Shown: in pieces, positions 1 through 9,358 of the stretch
Layout of the letters: every line of letters begins with the position of its first letter
Position numbering within the stretch: position 1 is the stretch's first letter
NCBI GenBank assembly: GCA_963778185.1
Contig: CAVZTF010000003.1
Location: 186,001 to 250,000 of the forward strand
Direction: 5' to 3'
Source: RPQJ01 sp963778185
Lineage (GTDB): Bacteria > Pseudomonadota > Gammaproteobacteria > Steroidobacterales > Steroidobacteraceae
Length of the DNA: 64,000 nt
Notes under the pieces: model-generated
Told to the model about the DNA's origin: nothing
The model's input: only the letters and a program-made list of their open reading frames with translations
Databases searched by the model: none
Translations under genes and position numbers: made by a program

Positions 1-112
1 TCGAGCTGGGTGAGCACAGGTCGCGGCTCCAGACAGGAAACGGTAGACTCCGCCGGCCGCAAGTCTAACGGGCGGCGCATCCGGCCCACCAGCAAAAACG
101 AAGGATCAGAGC
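1..112. other. Upstream region of pepA
   Basis: This 112-base stretch before pepA shows no gene that I can support. A TAGACT hexamer at 44-49 could be a -10 element for pepA, but no convincing -35 lies before it. In many gammaproteobacteria lptF is divergent from pepA. Its start is not visible here and would lie left of the window if present. Confidence 0.3.
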
Positions 113-1597
113 ATGCGTTTCTACGCCGTCAGCGGCTCGGCTGCACGCCAGCGCACGGACTGTGCGATCGTCGGCCTGTATGAGAACGGAGCCCTGTCGA
201 CCGCCGCCACCCAGCTCGACGCCGCCCTCGGCGGCCGGCTCACACGGCTCGTGAAGCGCGGCGACCTGCGCGGCAAGGCCCATGAGACCGTGCTGCTCGA
301 CGTCGACCGCGGACCCTGCCCGCGCGTGCTCGTCGTGGGACTGGGGAAAAAGGACACCTTCAGGCGCAAGCAGTACCGCAAGGCCGTCCTGACCGCCGTG
401 GCCGCGCTCGCCAAGACCGGGGCGCACGATGCCGTGAGCTACCTCTCCCAGGAGCCCGTGGCGGACACCGACGCCTACTACCGGGGGCGGCTCGCGGCCG
501 AGGCGGCCGGACACGCGCTGTACCGCGTCCCGGCCATACGCAGCGCTCGCCAGCCGGCCGCGCCGGCGCTGAAGAGCCTCGGGATCGCGGTGCCGGAGCG
601 CGACCAGAAGAAGGACGCCGAGCGCGGGCTCGCGCACGGCCGCGGCATCGCGCTCGGCGCCGCGCTCACGCGCGATCTCGCCAACCTGCCGGCCAACGTC
701 TGCACGCCCTCCTATCTCGCACGGACGGCGCGCGAACTCGCTCGCGAGCACCGCAGTGTCAAGGTGCAGGTGCTCGACGAGGCGGAGTTGAAACGTCTCA
801 AGATGGGCGCGTTCCTCTCCGTGACGGCCGGCACGGACGAGCCTGCGAAGCTGCTGGTCATCCGCTACCAGGGCGCCGCGCCGAAGCAGGCGCCGATCGC
901 GCTGGTCGGCAAGGGCGTCACCTTCGACAGCGGCGGCATCTCGCTCAAGCAGCCGGTCGCCATGGACGAGATGAAGTTCGACATGACGGGCGCGGCAAGC
1001 GTCTTCGGCGCGCTGAAGGCCGCCGCCGAACTCGGGCTGGCGTTGAACCTGGTCGGCATCGTGCCGGCCTGCGAGAACATGCCGAGCGGCCGCGCGACCA
1101 AGCCTGGCGACATCGTGCACAGCATGTCGGGCCAGACGATCGAGGTGATCAACACCGACGCGGAGGGTCGCCTGATCCTGTGCGACGCACTCACCTACTC
1201 GCGGCGCTTCAAGCCCGCCCTGGTGATCGACGTCGCCACGCTCACCGGCGCCTGCGTGATTGCGCTCGGCGCGCACACTTCCGCGGTGATGAGCAACGAC
1301 GACGAGCTGGCCGCGCAGATCGTGGAAGCGGGCCGTCGCGCCGAGGACCGAGCCTGGCACATGCCCATGGCCGAGGAGTACCACGAGCAGCTCAAGAGCA
1401 ATTTCGCGGACTTCACGAATTCCTGCGGTCGCGACGGCGGCGCCATCACGGCCGCCTGCTTCCTGGCGAAGTTCACCAACGGCTTGCGCTGGGCACACCT
1501 TGACATCGCCGGCACGGCGTACCTCGGGGGCGCGCAGAAAGGCAGCACCGGGCGACCGGTGCCGATGCTCGTCGACTTCCTGATCCACCGTCGCTGA
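113..1597 (+). CDS. pepA: Leucyl aminopeptidase (M17 family)
   Basis: Cytosolic, probably hexameric, dinuclear metal aminopeptidase that removes N-terminal residues, notably Leu, from peptides. In E. coli PepA also binds DNA. At 494 aa it has the usual length. The C-terminal catalytic half carries the metal and active-site motifs VGKGVTFDSGG (about residues 265-275) and NTDAEGR (347-353), which hold the expected Lys, Asp, Glu and Arg ligands. The ATG start is the first in frame. holC follows after 2 bases, the common gammaproteobacterial order pepA-holC-valS. A second, more divergent M17 enzyme lies at 50891. Identification is secure; the DNA-binding role is only known for relatives. Confidence 0.96.
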   Translation: MRFYAVSGSAARQRTDCAIVGLYENGALSTAATQLDAALGGRLTRLVKRGDLRGKAHETVLLDVDRGPCPRVLVVGLGKKDTFRRKQYRKAVLTAVAALAKTGAHDAVSYLSQEPVADTDAYYRGRLAAEAAGHALYRVPAIRSARQPAAPALKSLGIAVPERDQKKDAERGLAHGRGIALGAALTRDLANLPANVCTPSYLARTARELAREHRSVKVQVLDEAELKRLKMGAFLSVTAGTDEPAKLLVIRYQGAAPKQAPIALVGKGVTFDSGGISLKQPVAMDEMKFDMTGAASVFGALKAAAELGLALNLVGIVPACENMPSGRATKPGDIVHSMSGQTIEVINTDAEGRLILCDALTYSRRFKPALVIDVATLTGACVIALGAHTSAVMSNDDELAAQIVEAGRRAEDRAWHMPMAEEYHEQLKSNFADFTNSCGRDGGAITAACFLAKFTNGLRWAHLDIAGTAYLGGAQKGSTGRPVPMLVDFLIHRR

Positions 1598-1599
1598 CC

Positions 1600-2037
1600 G
1601 TGGCGCCGACGAAGGTCGATTTCTACCTGCTCGCCACGCCCGACGCCCGGGCGCGCCTCACGACCGCCTGCCGGTTGGCCGAGAAGGCGTGCGACCAGGG
1701 GCTGCGCGTCGCCGTGCGCACCTCGGGGCCCGCCGAGTCCGCCGAGGTGGACGAACTGATGTGGACATTCAGCGACCGCAGCTTCGTGCCGCACGGAGTG
1801 TTGCCGGCCGAGCCGGCGTTCGCCGCCGCAACGCCGGTGCTGATCGCGAGCGGCGCGCTGCCGGAGTCGCACCGCGACGTGCTGATCAACCTCGCCCACG
1901 ATCTTCCTGCGGACTTCGCGAGTTACGCGCGCGTCTGCGAGATCGTCGCGGGCGACGAGGACGCCAAGCGCGGGGCCCGCGTGCGCTGGCGTGGCTACAA
2001 GTCGGCGGGCAGTTCGCCGCAGTCGCATGATCTCTGA
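1600..2037 (+). CDS. holC: DNA polymerase III chi subunit
   Basis: Accessory subunit of the clamp-loader complex; chi links DnaX/psi to single-strand binding protein at the replication fork. The 145-aa product starts with GTG two bases after the pepA stop and opens with the family-typical pattern V-D-F-Y-L-L. It also has the motif around VDELMWTFSDRSFVPH that is characteristic of HolC. Length and position between pepA and valS fit the family. It is probably translated from the pepA transcript. Confidence 0.92.
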   Translation: MAPTKVDFYLLATPDARARLTTACRLAEKACDQGLRVAVRTSGPAESAEVDELMWTFSDRSFVPHGVLPAEPAFAAATPVLIASGALPESHRDVLINLAHDLPADFASYARVCEIVAGDEDAKRGARVRWRGYKSAGSSPQSHDL

Positions 2038-2052
2038 ACGAGGACCGCCGCC

Positions 2053-2337
2053 ATGAGCCACGTCCAGGACAGCATCCCGGTACTCACCGACATCGTCGAG
2101 GACGAGGCGGGCACGGCCACCACGCCGATCGACCGCACCTCGTTGTTCCTCGACGAGCTCGAGGCCCACCTGACCGCGACCATCCACGAGCAGGCCGACG
2201 AGCTCGTGCACAACGCCTGCCGCGAGATGGAGGCACTGCTGCTCGAGCAGGTCTCGGACCGCATGAAGGCGGAGCTCCCGGCGCTGATCGCGCGCATCAT
2301 CGACGAACATTTCCACGGACCCGCGCGCGTCAACTGA
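2053..2337 (+). CDS. Small conserved hypothetical protein between holC and valS
   Basis: A 94-aa acidic protein of unknown function. It opens with a short IPVLTDIV segment (residues 8-15), reminiscent of the N-terminus of small DUF2486-type proteins seen in betaproteobacteria. The rest is predicted mainly helical with many Glu/Asp (about residues 30-90). No signal peptide, membrane segment or catalytic motif is visible. A GAGG sits about 12 bases before the ATG. It lies 15 bases after holC and 8 before valS, so it is almost surely co-expressed with them. The similarity to DUF2486 is a weak impression from one motif. Confidence 0.75.
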   Translation: MSHVQDSIPVLTDIVEDEAGTATTPIDRTSLFLDELEAHLTATIHEQADELVHNACREMEALLLEQVSDRMKAELPALIARIIDEHFHGPARVN

Positions 2338-2345
2338 CACCCTCG

Positions 2346-5138
2346 ATGGACAAGAGCTACTCCCCCGCCGACATCGAAACCCGCATCTACCAGCAGTGGG
2401 AGGCCGCGGGCTGGTTCGCCCCGGCGGCGGCGGGATCACCCTACTGCATCATGATCCCGCCGCCGAACGTGACGGGCACGCTGCACATGGGTCACGCCTT
2501 CCAGCACACGCTGATGGATGCGCTCACGCGCTTCCACCGCATGGAGGGCGAGCGCGCGCTCTGGCAGCCCGGCACCGACCACGCGGGCATCGCCACGCAG
2601 ATGGTGGTCGAGCGCCAGCTGAACGCCGAGGGCCGCTCGCGCCAGGACCTTGGGCGCGAGGCGTTCGTCGAACGGGTGTGGCAATGGAAGGCGCAGTCCG
2701 GCGATACCATCAGCCGGCAGATGCGCCGCCTGGGCGACTCCGTGGACTGGTCGCGCGACCGCTTCACGATGGACGAAGGGCTCTCCGCTGCGGTGGCCGA
2801 GGTGTTCGTGCGACTGCACGAGAAGGGGCTCATCTATCGTGGCCAGCGTCTCGTCAACTGGGACCCGGTCCTGCACACCGCGCTGTCGGACCTGGAGGTC
2901 GTCTCGGAGCCGGAGTCCGGCCAGCTCTGGCACCTGCGCTATCCGCTCGCCGACGGCACGGGACACCTCGTCGTAGCGACGACACGCCCCGAAACAATGC
3001 TCGGCGACACCGCCGTCGCCGTTCACCCCGAGGACGAGCGCTACCTTCGCCTCGTCGGCAAGCAGCTGCGGTTGCCGCTCACTGATCGCCTGATCCCCGT
3101 CATCGCCGACGACTACGTCGACCCGGCCTTCGGCAGCGGCTGCGTGAAGATCACGCCGGCCCACGACTTCAACGACTACGAGATCGGCAAGCGCCACGGC
3201 CTGGCGCTGATCAACCTGTTCACGGCGGACGCCGTGCTGAACGACGCGGCGCCGGCGGCCTACCGCGGCCTCGACCGATTCGAGGCCCGCAAGCGCGTCG
3301 TCGCGGACCTCGAGGCGGCGAACCTGCTCGAGAAGGCCGATCCGCACACCGTGCCCGTCCCGCGCGGCGACCGCAGCGGCGCGGTGCTCGAGCCCTGGCT
3401 CACCGACCAGTGGTACGTGCGCACCGCCCCGCTCGCGGAGCCGGCCATGCGCGCCGTCGAGGAAGGCCGCATCCGCTTCGTGCCCGAGAACTGGGCCAAG
3501 ACCTATTTCCAGTGGATGCGCAACATCCAGGACTGGTGCATCAGTCGCCAGCTCTGGTGGGGGCACCGCATTCCCGCCTGGTACGACGAGGCCGGCAACG
3601 TTTACGTCGCGCGCAACGCAACCGAGGCGAAGGCCGCCGCGTGCAGGCAGCACGGCCGCGAGGTTGCGCTGCGCCAGGACGAGGACGTGCTCGACACCTG
3701 GTTCAGCTCGGCGCTGTGGCCGTTCTCCACGCTCGGCTGGCCCGAGTCGACGCGGGAACTCGCGGCCTTCTACCCCACCTCCGTGCTCGTCACGGGCTTC
3801 GACATCATCTTCTTCTGGGTCGCCCGGATGATCATGATGGGGCTCGAGTTCACCGGCGAGGTGCCGTTCCGCGAGGTCTACATCACCGGCCTGATCCGCG
3901 ACGAGCATGGCAACAAGATGTCGAAGTCGAAGGGCAACATCATCGACCCGCTCGACCTGATCGACGGCATCGGACTCGACGCGCTGGTCGCGAAGCGCAC
4001 CACCGGGCTCATGCAGCCGCAGATGAAGGCCGCGATCGAAAAGGCGACCCGCAAGCAGTTTCCGCAGGGCATCGCCGCCTTCGGCACGGATGCGCTGCGC
4101 TTCACCTTCGCTGCGCTCGCCACGATGGGACGAGACATCCGCTTCGAGCTCGGGCGCGTCGAAGGCTATCGCAATTTCTGCAACAAGCTGTGGAACGCCT
4201 CGCGCTACGTGCTGATGAACACCGAGGAGTTCGCCGGCGACCTGCAGGGTGGATCCGAGCTCACGATGGCGGACCGCTGGATCCGCGGCCGGCTCGGCAG
4301 CGCCATCACCGGCGTGCGCGAGCACCTCGCGAACTACCGCTTCGACCTCGCCGCGCAGGCGATGTACGAGTTCGTCTGGTATGAGTTCTGCGACTGGTAC
4401 CTGGAACTCTCGAAGCCCGTGCTGCAGTCGCCGGACGTGTCCGCCGCGGCCAAGCGCGGCACGCGCCGCACGCTCGTCGAGACGCTCGAGGCGTCGCTGC
4501 GCATGCTGCACCCGCTCATGCCGTTCGTCACCGAGGAGATCTGGCAGCGCGTCGGGCCGCTCGCCGGCCGCCGAGGCCCCACCCTCATGCTCGAGTCCTA
4601 CCCGAAATCCGCGGACTTCCCGGCCGACGCCGAGGCCGAGCGGCAGGTCGCGGCGCTCAAGGCGGTGGTGCTAGGCATCCGACAGATCCGCGGCGAGCTC
4701 GACGTTCCGCACTCGCGCGCCACGCCGGTGTACGTGCGCACGGACCGCCCAGGCGATGCCGAGGCCATCGCCGCGCTCGCGCCGACCATCGCGAAGGTGG
4801 GCAACCTCGAGTCCGTGCGCGTAGTCGTTTCCGAGGACGACCTGCCGCCCTGCGCAATCGCGATCATCGACGGGCGCACGGTGCTCGCACCGTTCGCCCG
4901 GCTGGTCGACGACGTCTCGGCGGAGATCGCGCGCCTGGACAAGCGTCGCGCGCGCGCCGGCCAGGACCGCGACAAGAGCCTTGCCAAGCTCGGCAATGAA
5001 AGCTTCGTCGCCAATGCCCCGCCGGAAGTGGTGGCCCAGGAGCGCGCGCGCATCACCGAGTTCGACCGCCAGCTCGGGCAACTCGGTGAGCAGCTGCGGC
5101 GACTGGAAGCCGTCCGTTCGCAAGGGCCGGCCGCATGA
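2346..5138 (+). CDS. valS: Valyl-tRNA synthetase
   Basis: Class I aminoacyl-tRNA synthetase that charges tRNA-Val and edits mischarged Thr. The 930-aa protein has the HIGH-type signature HMGH at residues 47-50 and KMSKS at about 524-528, in GNKMSKSKGN. The large insertion between them corresponds to the CP1 editing domain. The C-terminus, from about residue 850, is a charged coiled coil that binds tRNA. The start codon lies 8 bases after the preceding small gene and the stop overlaps the moxR start by 4 bases. Confidence 0.97.
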   Translation: MDKSYSPADIETRIYQQWEAAGWFAPAAAGSPYCIMIPPPNVTGTLHMGHAFQHTLMDALTRFHRMEGERALWQPGTDHAGIATQMVVERQLNAEGRSRQDLGREAFVERVWQWKAQSGDTISRQMRRLGDSVDWSRDRFTMDEGLSAAVAEVFVRLHEKGLIYRGQRLVNWDPVLHTALSDLEVVSEPESGQLWHLRYPLADGTGHLVVATTRPETMLGDTAVAVHPEDERYLRLVGKQLRLPLTDRLIPVIADDYVDPAFGSGCVKITPAHDFNDYEIGKRHGLALINLFTADAVLNDAAPAAYRGLDRFEARKRVVADLEAANLLEKADPHTVPVPRGDRSGAVLEPWLTDQWYVRTAPLAEPAMRAVEEGRIRFVPENWAKTYFQWMRNIQDWCISRQLWWGHRIPAWYDEAGNVYVARNATEAKAAACRQHGREVALRQDEDVLDTWFSSALWPFSTLGWPESTRELAAFYPTSVLVTGFDIIFFWVARMIMMGLEFTGEVPFREVYITGLIRDEHGNKMSKSKGNIIDPLDLIDGIGLDALVAKRTTGLMQPQMKAAIEKATRKQFPQGIAAFGTDALRFTFAALATMGRDIRFELGRVEGYRNFCNKLWNASRYVLMNTEEFAGDLQGGSELTMADRWIRGRLGSAITGVREHLANYRFDLAAQAMYEFVWYEFCDWYLELSKPVLQSPDVSAAAKRGTRRTLVETLEASLRMLHPLMPFVTEEIWQRVGPLAGRRGPTLMLESYPKSADFPADAEAERQVAALKAVVLGIRQIRGELDVPHSRATPVYVRTDRPGDAEAIAALAPTIAKVGNLESVRVVVSEDDLPPCAIAIIDGRTVLAPFARLVDDVSAEIARLDKRRARAGQDRDKSLAKLGNESFVANAPPEVVAQERARITEFDRQLGQLGEQLRRLEAVRSQGPAA

Positions 5139-6097
5139 ACGCGCCCGCACCGGGCACGCCGGCGGTGCGCGACGCCGCGCCGCCCGAACTCGTCGCGGCC
5201 GCGATCGGCGGCCTGAACGAGATCATCATCGGCAAGGAGCAGCAGCTGCGGCTGTGCCTCGCATGCCTGCTGGCGCGCGGGCACCTGCTGATCGAGGACA
5301 TCCCGGGCGTCGGCAAGACGACGCTCGCGCATGCGCTCGCCCGCACGCTCGGCCTCAGCTACCAGCGCATTCAGTTTACGAGCGACCTGCTGCCGGCCGA
5401 CATCATCGGAGTCTCGGTGTTCGAGGCGGACTCGGGCCAGTTCCGCTTCCACCGGGGCCCCGTGTTCGCGCAGCTGGTGCTCGCGGACGAGGTCAACCGG
5501 GCCACGCCGAAGGCCCAGAGCGCGCTGCTCGAGGCGATGGAGGAGCACCAGGTCACGGCCGACGGGCAGACCTATCCGCTGACCGAGCCGTTCTTCGTGA
5601 TCGCAACCCAGAACCCGGTCTACCAGGTGGGGACCTTCCCGCTGCCCGAGTCCCAGCTCGACCGCTTCCTGATGCGCATCGAGCTCGGCTACCCGGAAGC
5701 GGCCCTCGAGCGCCAGCTGCTGCTGGGCCGCGACCGCCGCGACCTGCTCGCGAGCCTGGCCCCTGCCCTGACGCCACAGCAGCTGCTGCGCCTGCAGGGC
5801 GCGGTGCCCAGGGTACATGCCTCCGAGGCGCTGCTCGACTACGTGCAGGCGATCGCACGCTACACGCGGCAGGCGAGCGAGTTCGAGGCAGGCCTCTCGC
5901 CGCGAGCCGTCATCGCGCTGCTGCGTGCGGCCCAGGCGTGGGCGTTCATGCACGCGCATCCGGGCGTGCTGCCCGAGGACGTACAGGCAGTGCTGCCGGC
6001 CGTCGTTGGACACCGCCTCGCGCCGCGCGAGGAATCGCGCTTTCGGGACGCGGGCCAGGTCGGCCGGCACGTGCTCGAAGCGGTGCCCGTCCCTTAG
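5135..6097 (+). CDS. MoxR-family AAA+ ATPase
   Basis: Chaperone-like AAA+ ATPase of the MoxR group. Walker A is GVGKTT (about residues 58-63) and Walker B is the LADEVNR segment near residue 117. Sensor 1 (ATQNP) follows, and a C-terminal lid domain completes the 320 aa. MoxR proteins often act with DUF58 and transglutaminase/DUF4129 membrane partners encoded next door, exactly as here. The start overlaps the valS stop (ATGA). The client of this trio is not known from sequence; roles in envelope stress or complex maturation are inferred from relatives. Confidence 0.93.
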   Translation: MNAPAPGTPAVRDAAPPELVAAAIGGLNEIIIGKEQQLRLCLACLLARGHLLIEDIPGVGKTTLAHALARTLGLSYQRIQFTSDLLPADIIGVSVFEADSGQFRFHRGPVFAQLVLADEVNRATPKAQSALLEAMEEHQVTADGQTYPLTEPFFVIATQNPVYQVGTFPLPESQLDRFLMRIELGYPEAALERQLLLGRDRRDLLASLAPALTPQQLLRLQGAVPRVHASEALLDYVQAIARYTRQASEFEAGLSPRAVIALLRAAQAWAFMHAHPGVLPEDVQAVLPAVVGHRLAPREESRFRDAGQVGRHVLEAVPVP

Positions 6098-6102
6098 AGC
6101 CG

Positions 6103-7089
6103 ATGCCGCGCCTGATTCGCCGCCTGCGCTCGATCCTCGATGCGCGCGTGCAGGCCTGGCTCATGCGCCGCCAGGGAATCGACGCTGATCCAGTCGCGCT
6201 GCACAGGCGGCGCATCTACATCCTGCCGACCCGCCTCGGTCTCGCCTACGCCGCGATGGTGTTCGCGATGGTGCTCGGCGGCCTGAACTACAACAACAAT
6301 CTCGGCCTCGGTCTCGCGTTCCTGCTCGCGAGCCTCGGGCTGGTGACCATGCATCACTGCCACGGCACGCTGTACGGTCTCGGGCTGCGCCTGCTCGCGA
6401 CCGAATCCGCGTTCGCTGGTCAGCAAGTGGCATTCCGGCTGTTGCTGGAAAATCGTGCGCGAGTGGCGCGGCCCCGCATCGAACTGTCGGTCGGCGCCCA
6501 CCTGCTGCAGGTGGCAGACGTGCCGTCCTGCGGGTCGGCGCCCGCGGAACTGCGCGTGCACGCCGATCGACGCGGACGGGTGCCGCTGCGGCAATTCTCG
6601 GTCGCCACCCGCCACCCGCTCGGGCTGTTCCGAGCCTGGGCAGTCATCCACCCGCAGTACTGCGCCATCGCCTGGCCGCAGCCCGAGCCACGCGGGCCGC
6701 GGCCGCCCGGTGTCGAGACGGACACCGGCGGCGCGCAGGACCGCGCGGCGGGAGACGCGGACTTCGCCGGACTGCGCCCATACCAGGCCGGCGATTCGCC
6801 GCGCCGAATCGCCTGGAAGGCGTACGCGCGAGGCCAGGGCCTGCACACCAAGCAATACGCGGGCACCGACGTCGTCTCGCACCTGTTCGACTGGGGGGCG
6901 CTGCCCGGTCTGGACACGGAAGCGAGAATCGCGCGCCTGTGCCGGTGGGTGCTCGATGCGCACGACCAGGGCGAGGCGTTCGGGCTGCGGCTGCCGGGGG
7001 CCACGATCGATCCGAGCATCGGCACCGCGCACCGGCAGCGCTGCCTGACCGCACTTGCGCTCTTCGAGCCCGGCGCCGTCCATGACTGA
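6103..7089 (+). CDS. DUF58 membrane protein of the MoxR trio
   Basis: A 328-aa protein starting at the ATG five bases after the moxR stop. Residues about 38-75 form two adjoining hydrophobic segments (from GLAYAAMVFAMVLGGL and LGLAFLLASLGLVTMHH). The C-terminal soluble part carries the DUF58 signature DFAGLRPYQAGDSPRRIAWK (about residues 220-240). DUF58 proteins are partners of MoxR ATPases, and some have a degenerate von Willebrand A-like fold. The end overlaps the next gene by 8 bases, showing tight coupling. Confidence 0.9.
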   Translation: MPRLIRRLRSILDARVQAWLMRRQGIDADPVALHRRRIYILPTRLGLAYAAMVFAMVLGGLNYNNNLGLGLAFLLASLGLVTMHHCHGTLYGLGLRLLATESAFAGQQVAFRLLLENRARVARPRIELSVGAHLLQVADVPSCGSAPAELRVHADRRGRVPLRQFSVATRHPLGLFRAWAVIHPQYCAIAWPQPEPRGPRPPGVETDTGGAQDRAAGDADFAGLRPYQAGDSPRRIAWKAYARGQGLHTKQYAGTDVVSHLFDWGALPGLDTEARIARLCRWVLDAHDQGEAFGLRLPGATIDPSIGTAHRQRCLTALALFEPGAVHD

Positions 7090-9037
7090 GCGCGATGACC
7101 TGCCGATGCGCGGAGTGGGCGGCGTGCTCGCCGCGCTCGGAGTCGCGACCGCGGCCCATGTCGAGTATTTGCCGGCGTGGATCACCGCGCTGCTGGTGGT
7201 CATCGGCACATGGCGCTGGCTCGCGGCCAGGCGCAGCTGGCCGCTGCCACCCAAGTGGCTGCGCGTCATGATCGCGGTGGCGGCGGCCCTCGTGGTGCTG
7301 GGCACCTACCGGACGCTGAACGGCATCGAGGCCGGCACGGCGCTCCTCGTGCTCATGGCTGGCGTGAAGCTGCTGGAGACACGCGGCGCGCGCGACCTCA
7401 CCGTCATCGTGTTCATCGCGTGGTTCCTGCTGTACGCCGCACTGCTGCGCGACCAGCGGCTCCCGCAGCTGCCATTCCTGCTCGCAGGCGCGGTACTCGC
7501 GACGACGGCGCTCATGCGCGTGCACGCCGGTGTGGCCGGAGACCCGTGGCGACCCGCACTCAGGCGCACGGCTGTGCTGCTGTTGCAGGCGCTGCCGCTG
7601 GCGCTCGCGCTGTTCCTGCTGTTCCCGCGGCTGCCCGGCCCATTCTGGGGCATCGCCGGCAAGGAGTCCGCACGCACCGGGCTCGGCGACGAAATGACGC
7701 CCGGCGACGTCTCGGACCTGAGCGTGTCCGGCGCGGTGGCGTTCCGGGTGCGTTTCGACGGGGACCCTCCGCCGCCGGTGCAACGCTACTGGCGCGGGCC
7801 CGTGCTGCACGAATTCGACGGCCGCAGCTGGCGCCGCACCCAGCGCCAGGCGTTTCCACTGCAGGAGGTCGAGTTCGCCGGGGCGCCGGTCGACTACCAG
7901 ATCACGCTCGAGCCGCACGACCGGCCGTGGATCCTGGCCCTGGACCTTCCCGGCGGCTGGCCGGAACGCGAGGCCATGCGTGCCTTCGACTTCCAGCTCC
8001 TCGCGCCGCGCCCCCTCTCCGACGTCACGTCGTTCCGCTTGCGCTCGTACCCGCAGTACCGCGCGGGCGTGCGGCTGCCGACAACGGTGCGCAACAAGGA
8101 CCTGCAGTTGCCCGCCCAGGGCAATCCGCGCGCCGTCGCGCTCGGGCGCGAACTCGCCGCGCGGCACGACGACACGCGTGCCGTGGTGCGCAGCATGCTC
8201 GAGATGTTCAGGGACCAGCCCTTCGTGTACACGATGCGGCCACCGCAGCTCGCCGAAGACGCGATGGACGAGTTCCTGTTCGAGACGCGCAAGGGCTTCT
8301 GCGAGCACTACGCGTCCGCATTCACCCTGGTGATGCGCGCGGCCGGTATTCCGGCACGCGTGGTGACCGGCTACCAGGGCGGCGAGTTCAATCCGATCGG
8401 CGGCTACCTGCTGGTCCGGCAGTCCGATGCGCACGCCTGGTCGGAGGTCTGGGTCGCCGGGCAGGGCTGGGTACGCGTGGACCCGACAGCCGCGGTCGCC
8501 CCCGAGCGCATCGAGCAGGGCCTGATCAGCGCGGTCGGCGCCGACGAGCCCGTGCCCGGCCGTTTGCGAGAGGCGAGCGAGCTGTGGCTCCGGGTAGAGC
8601 TCGGCTGGGATGCGCTGAATGACTTCTGGAACGAGCGCGTGGTGCGCTTCAACGCGACGCAGCAGTTCGACCTGCTCGAGCGCCTCGGCCTGGAGGAACC
8701 GGACTGGCGCGCGCTGGGGCTTGGCCTCGCTGCCAGCAGCGCGGCGTTCTTCGCGGCGCTCTCGGGCTGGCTGGCCTGGAAACACCGCCCGCCCGTCCGC
8801 GACTGGCCGGCACGCCTCCACGCCGAAACGTCGCGGCGACTGAAGAAGCGGGGCCTCGTCCCGGGCGCTGCGGAAGGGCCCGTCGCGTTCCTCGAGCGCG
8901 CCGCCGTCGAATGCCCGGACCTCGCCCCGGATCTCGAGGCCATCCGCGCGGAGTACGTCGACCAGCGCTACGGGCCGCTGCCCAGCGATGGGGGGCTGCG
9001 CCGGCTGAAGCACCTCGTCAACGGGCTGCGGGCCTGA
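7082..9037 (+). CDS. TgpA-like membrane transglutaminase (DUF3488/DUF4129)
   Basis: A 651-aa inner-membrane protein with three parts. The N-terminal third has several membrane helices (DUF3488). A periplasmic transglutaminase core holds Cys407 (GFCEHYAS), His451 (DAHAWSEVW) and Asp467 (VDPTAAV). A further helix near residue 560 leads into a C-terminal DUF4129-like tail. This is the architecture of Pseudomonas TgpA, an essential envelope transglutaminase. The ATG at 7082 overlaps the DUF58 stop; an in-frame ATG at 7055 is possible but less likely. It completes the MoxR-DUF58-TgpA operon. Confidence 0.92.
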   Translation: MTERDDLPMRGVGGVLAALGVATAAHVEYLPAWITALLVVIGTWRWLAARRSWPLPPKWLRVMIAVAAALVVLGTYRTLNGIEAGTALLVLMAGVKLLETRGARDLTVIVFIAWFLLYAALLRDQRLPQLPFLLAGAVLATTALMRVHAGVAGDPWRPALRRTAVLLLQALPLALALFLLFPRLPGPFWGIAGKESARTGLGDEMTPGDVSDLSVSGAVAFRVRFDGDPPPPVQRYWRGPVLHEFDGRSWRRTQRQAFPLQEVEFAGAPVDYQITLEPHDRPWILALDLPGGWPEREAMRAFDFQLLAPRPLSDVTSFRLRSYPQYRAGVRLPTTVRNKDLQLPAQGNPRAVALGRELAARHDDTRAVVRSMLEMFRDQPFVYTMRPPQLAEDAMDEFLFETRKGFCEHYASAFTLVMRAAGIPARVVTGYQGGEFNPIGGYLLVRQSDAHAWSEVWVAGQGWVRVDPTAAVAPERIEQGLISAVGADEPVPGRLREASELWLRVELGWDALNDFWNERVVRFNATQQFDLLERLGLEEPDWRALGLGLAASSAAFFAALSGWLAWKHRPPVRDWPARLHAETSRRLKKRGLVPGAAEGPVAFLERAAVECPDLAPDLEAIRAEYVDQRYGPLPSDGGLRRLKHLVNGLRA

Positions 9038-9085
9038 ACGGGCCCGCGTATGCTTGCGGCACCAGAGCGGGGGAGCCCCAGGAAC

Positions 9086-9352
9086 ATGGCAGACATGCAG
9101 AAAGCCTTCGAGAAGGCCGCGGCCGACGTGAAGAAGTTCCAGAAACGCCCGGACGACGAGGACATGCTGCGGCTGTACTCGCTCTACAAGCAGGCGAGCG
9201 CCGGCGACGTCCAGGGTGAGCGTCCGGGCGCCTTCAATTTCGCAGAGCGCGCGAAGCACGACGCCTGGGCGAGACTCAAGGGCACCGACTCGAACAAGGC
9301 CATGGAGACCTACGTCAAGCTCGTCGAGCGACTGAAGAAGACCTACGGCTGA
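9086..9352 (+). CDS. Acyl-CoA-binding protein (ACBP family)
   Basis: An 88-aa cytosolic four-helix protein that binds long-chain acyl-CoA. It matches the ACBP signature closely: YSLYKQAS, then GDVQGERPG and KHDAWARLKG, holding the conserved Tyr, Lys and Trp that contact the CoA headgroup and acyl chain. ACBPs are typical of eukaryotes but occur sporadically in bacteria. The ATG at 9086 gives the standard length; an upstream in-frame ATG at 9050 would add 12 residues. It lies between the TgpA-like gene and an MtfA-like peptidase, a context that does not explain its role. Confidence 0.93.
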   Translation: MADMQKAFEKAAADVKKFQKRPDDEDMLRLYSLYKQASAGDVQGERPGAFNFAERAKHDAWARLKGTDSNKAMETYVKLVERLKKTYG

Positions 9353-9358
9353 GCGCCC

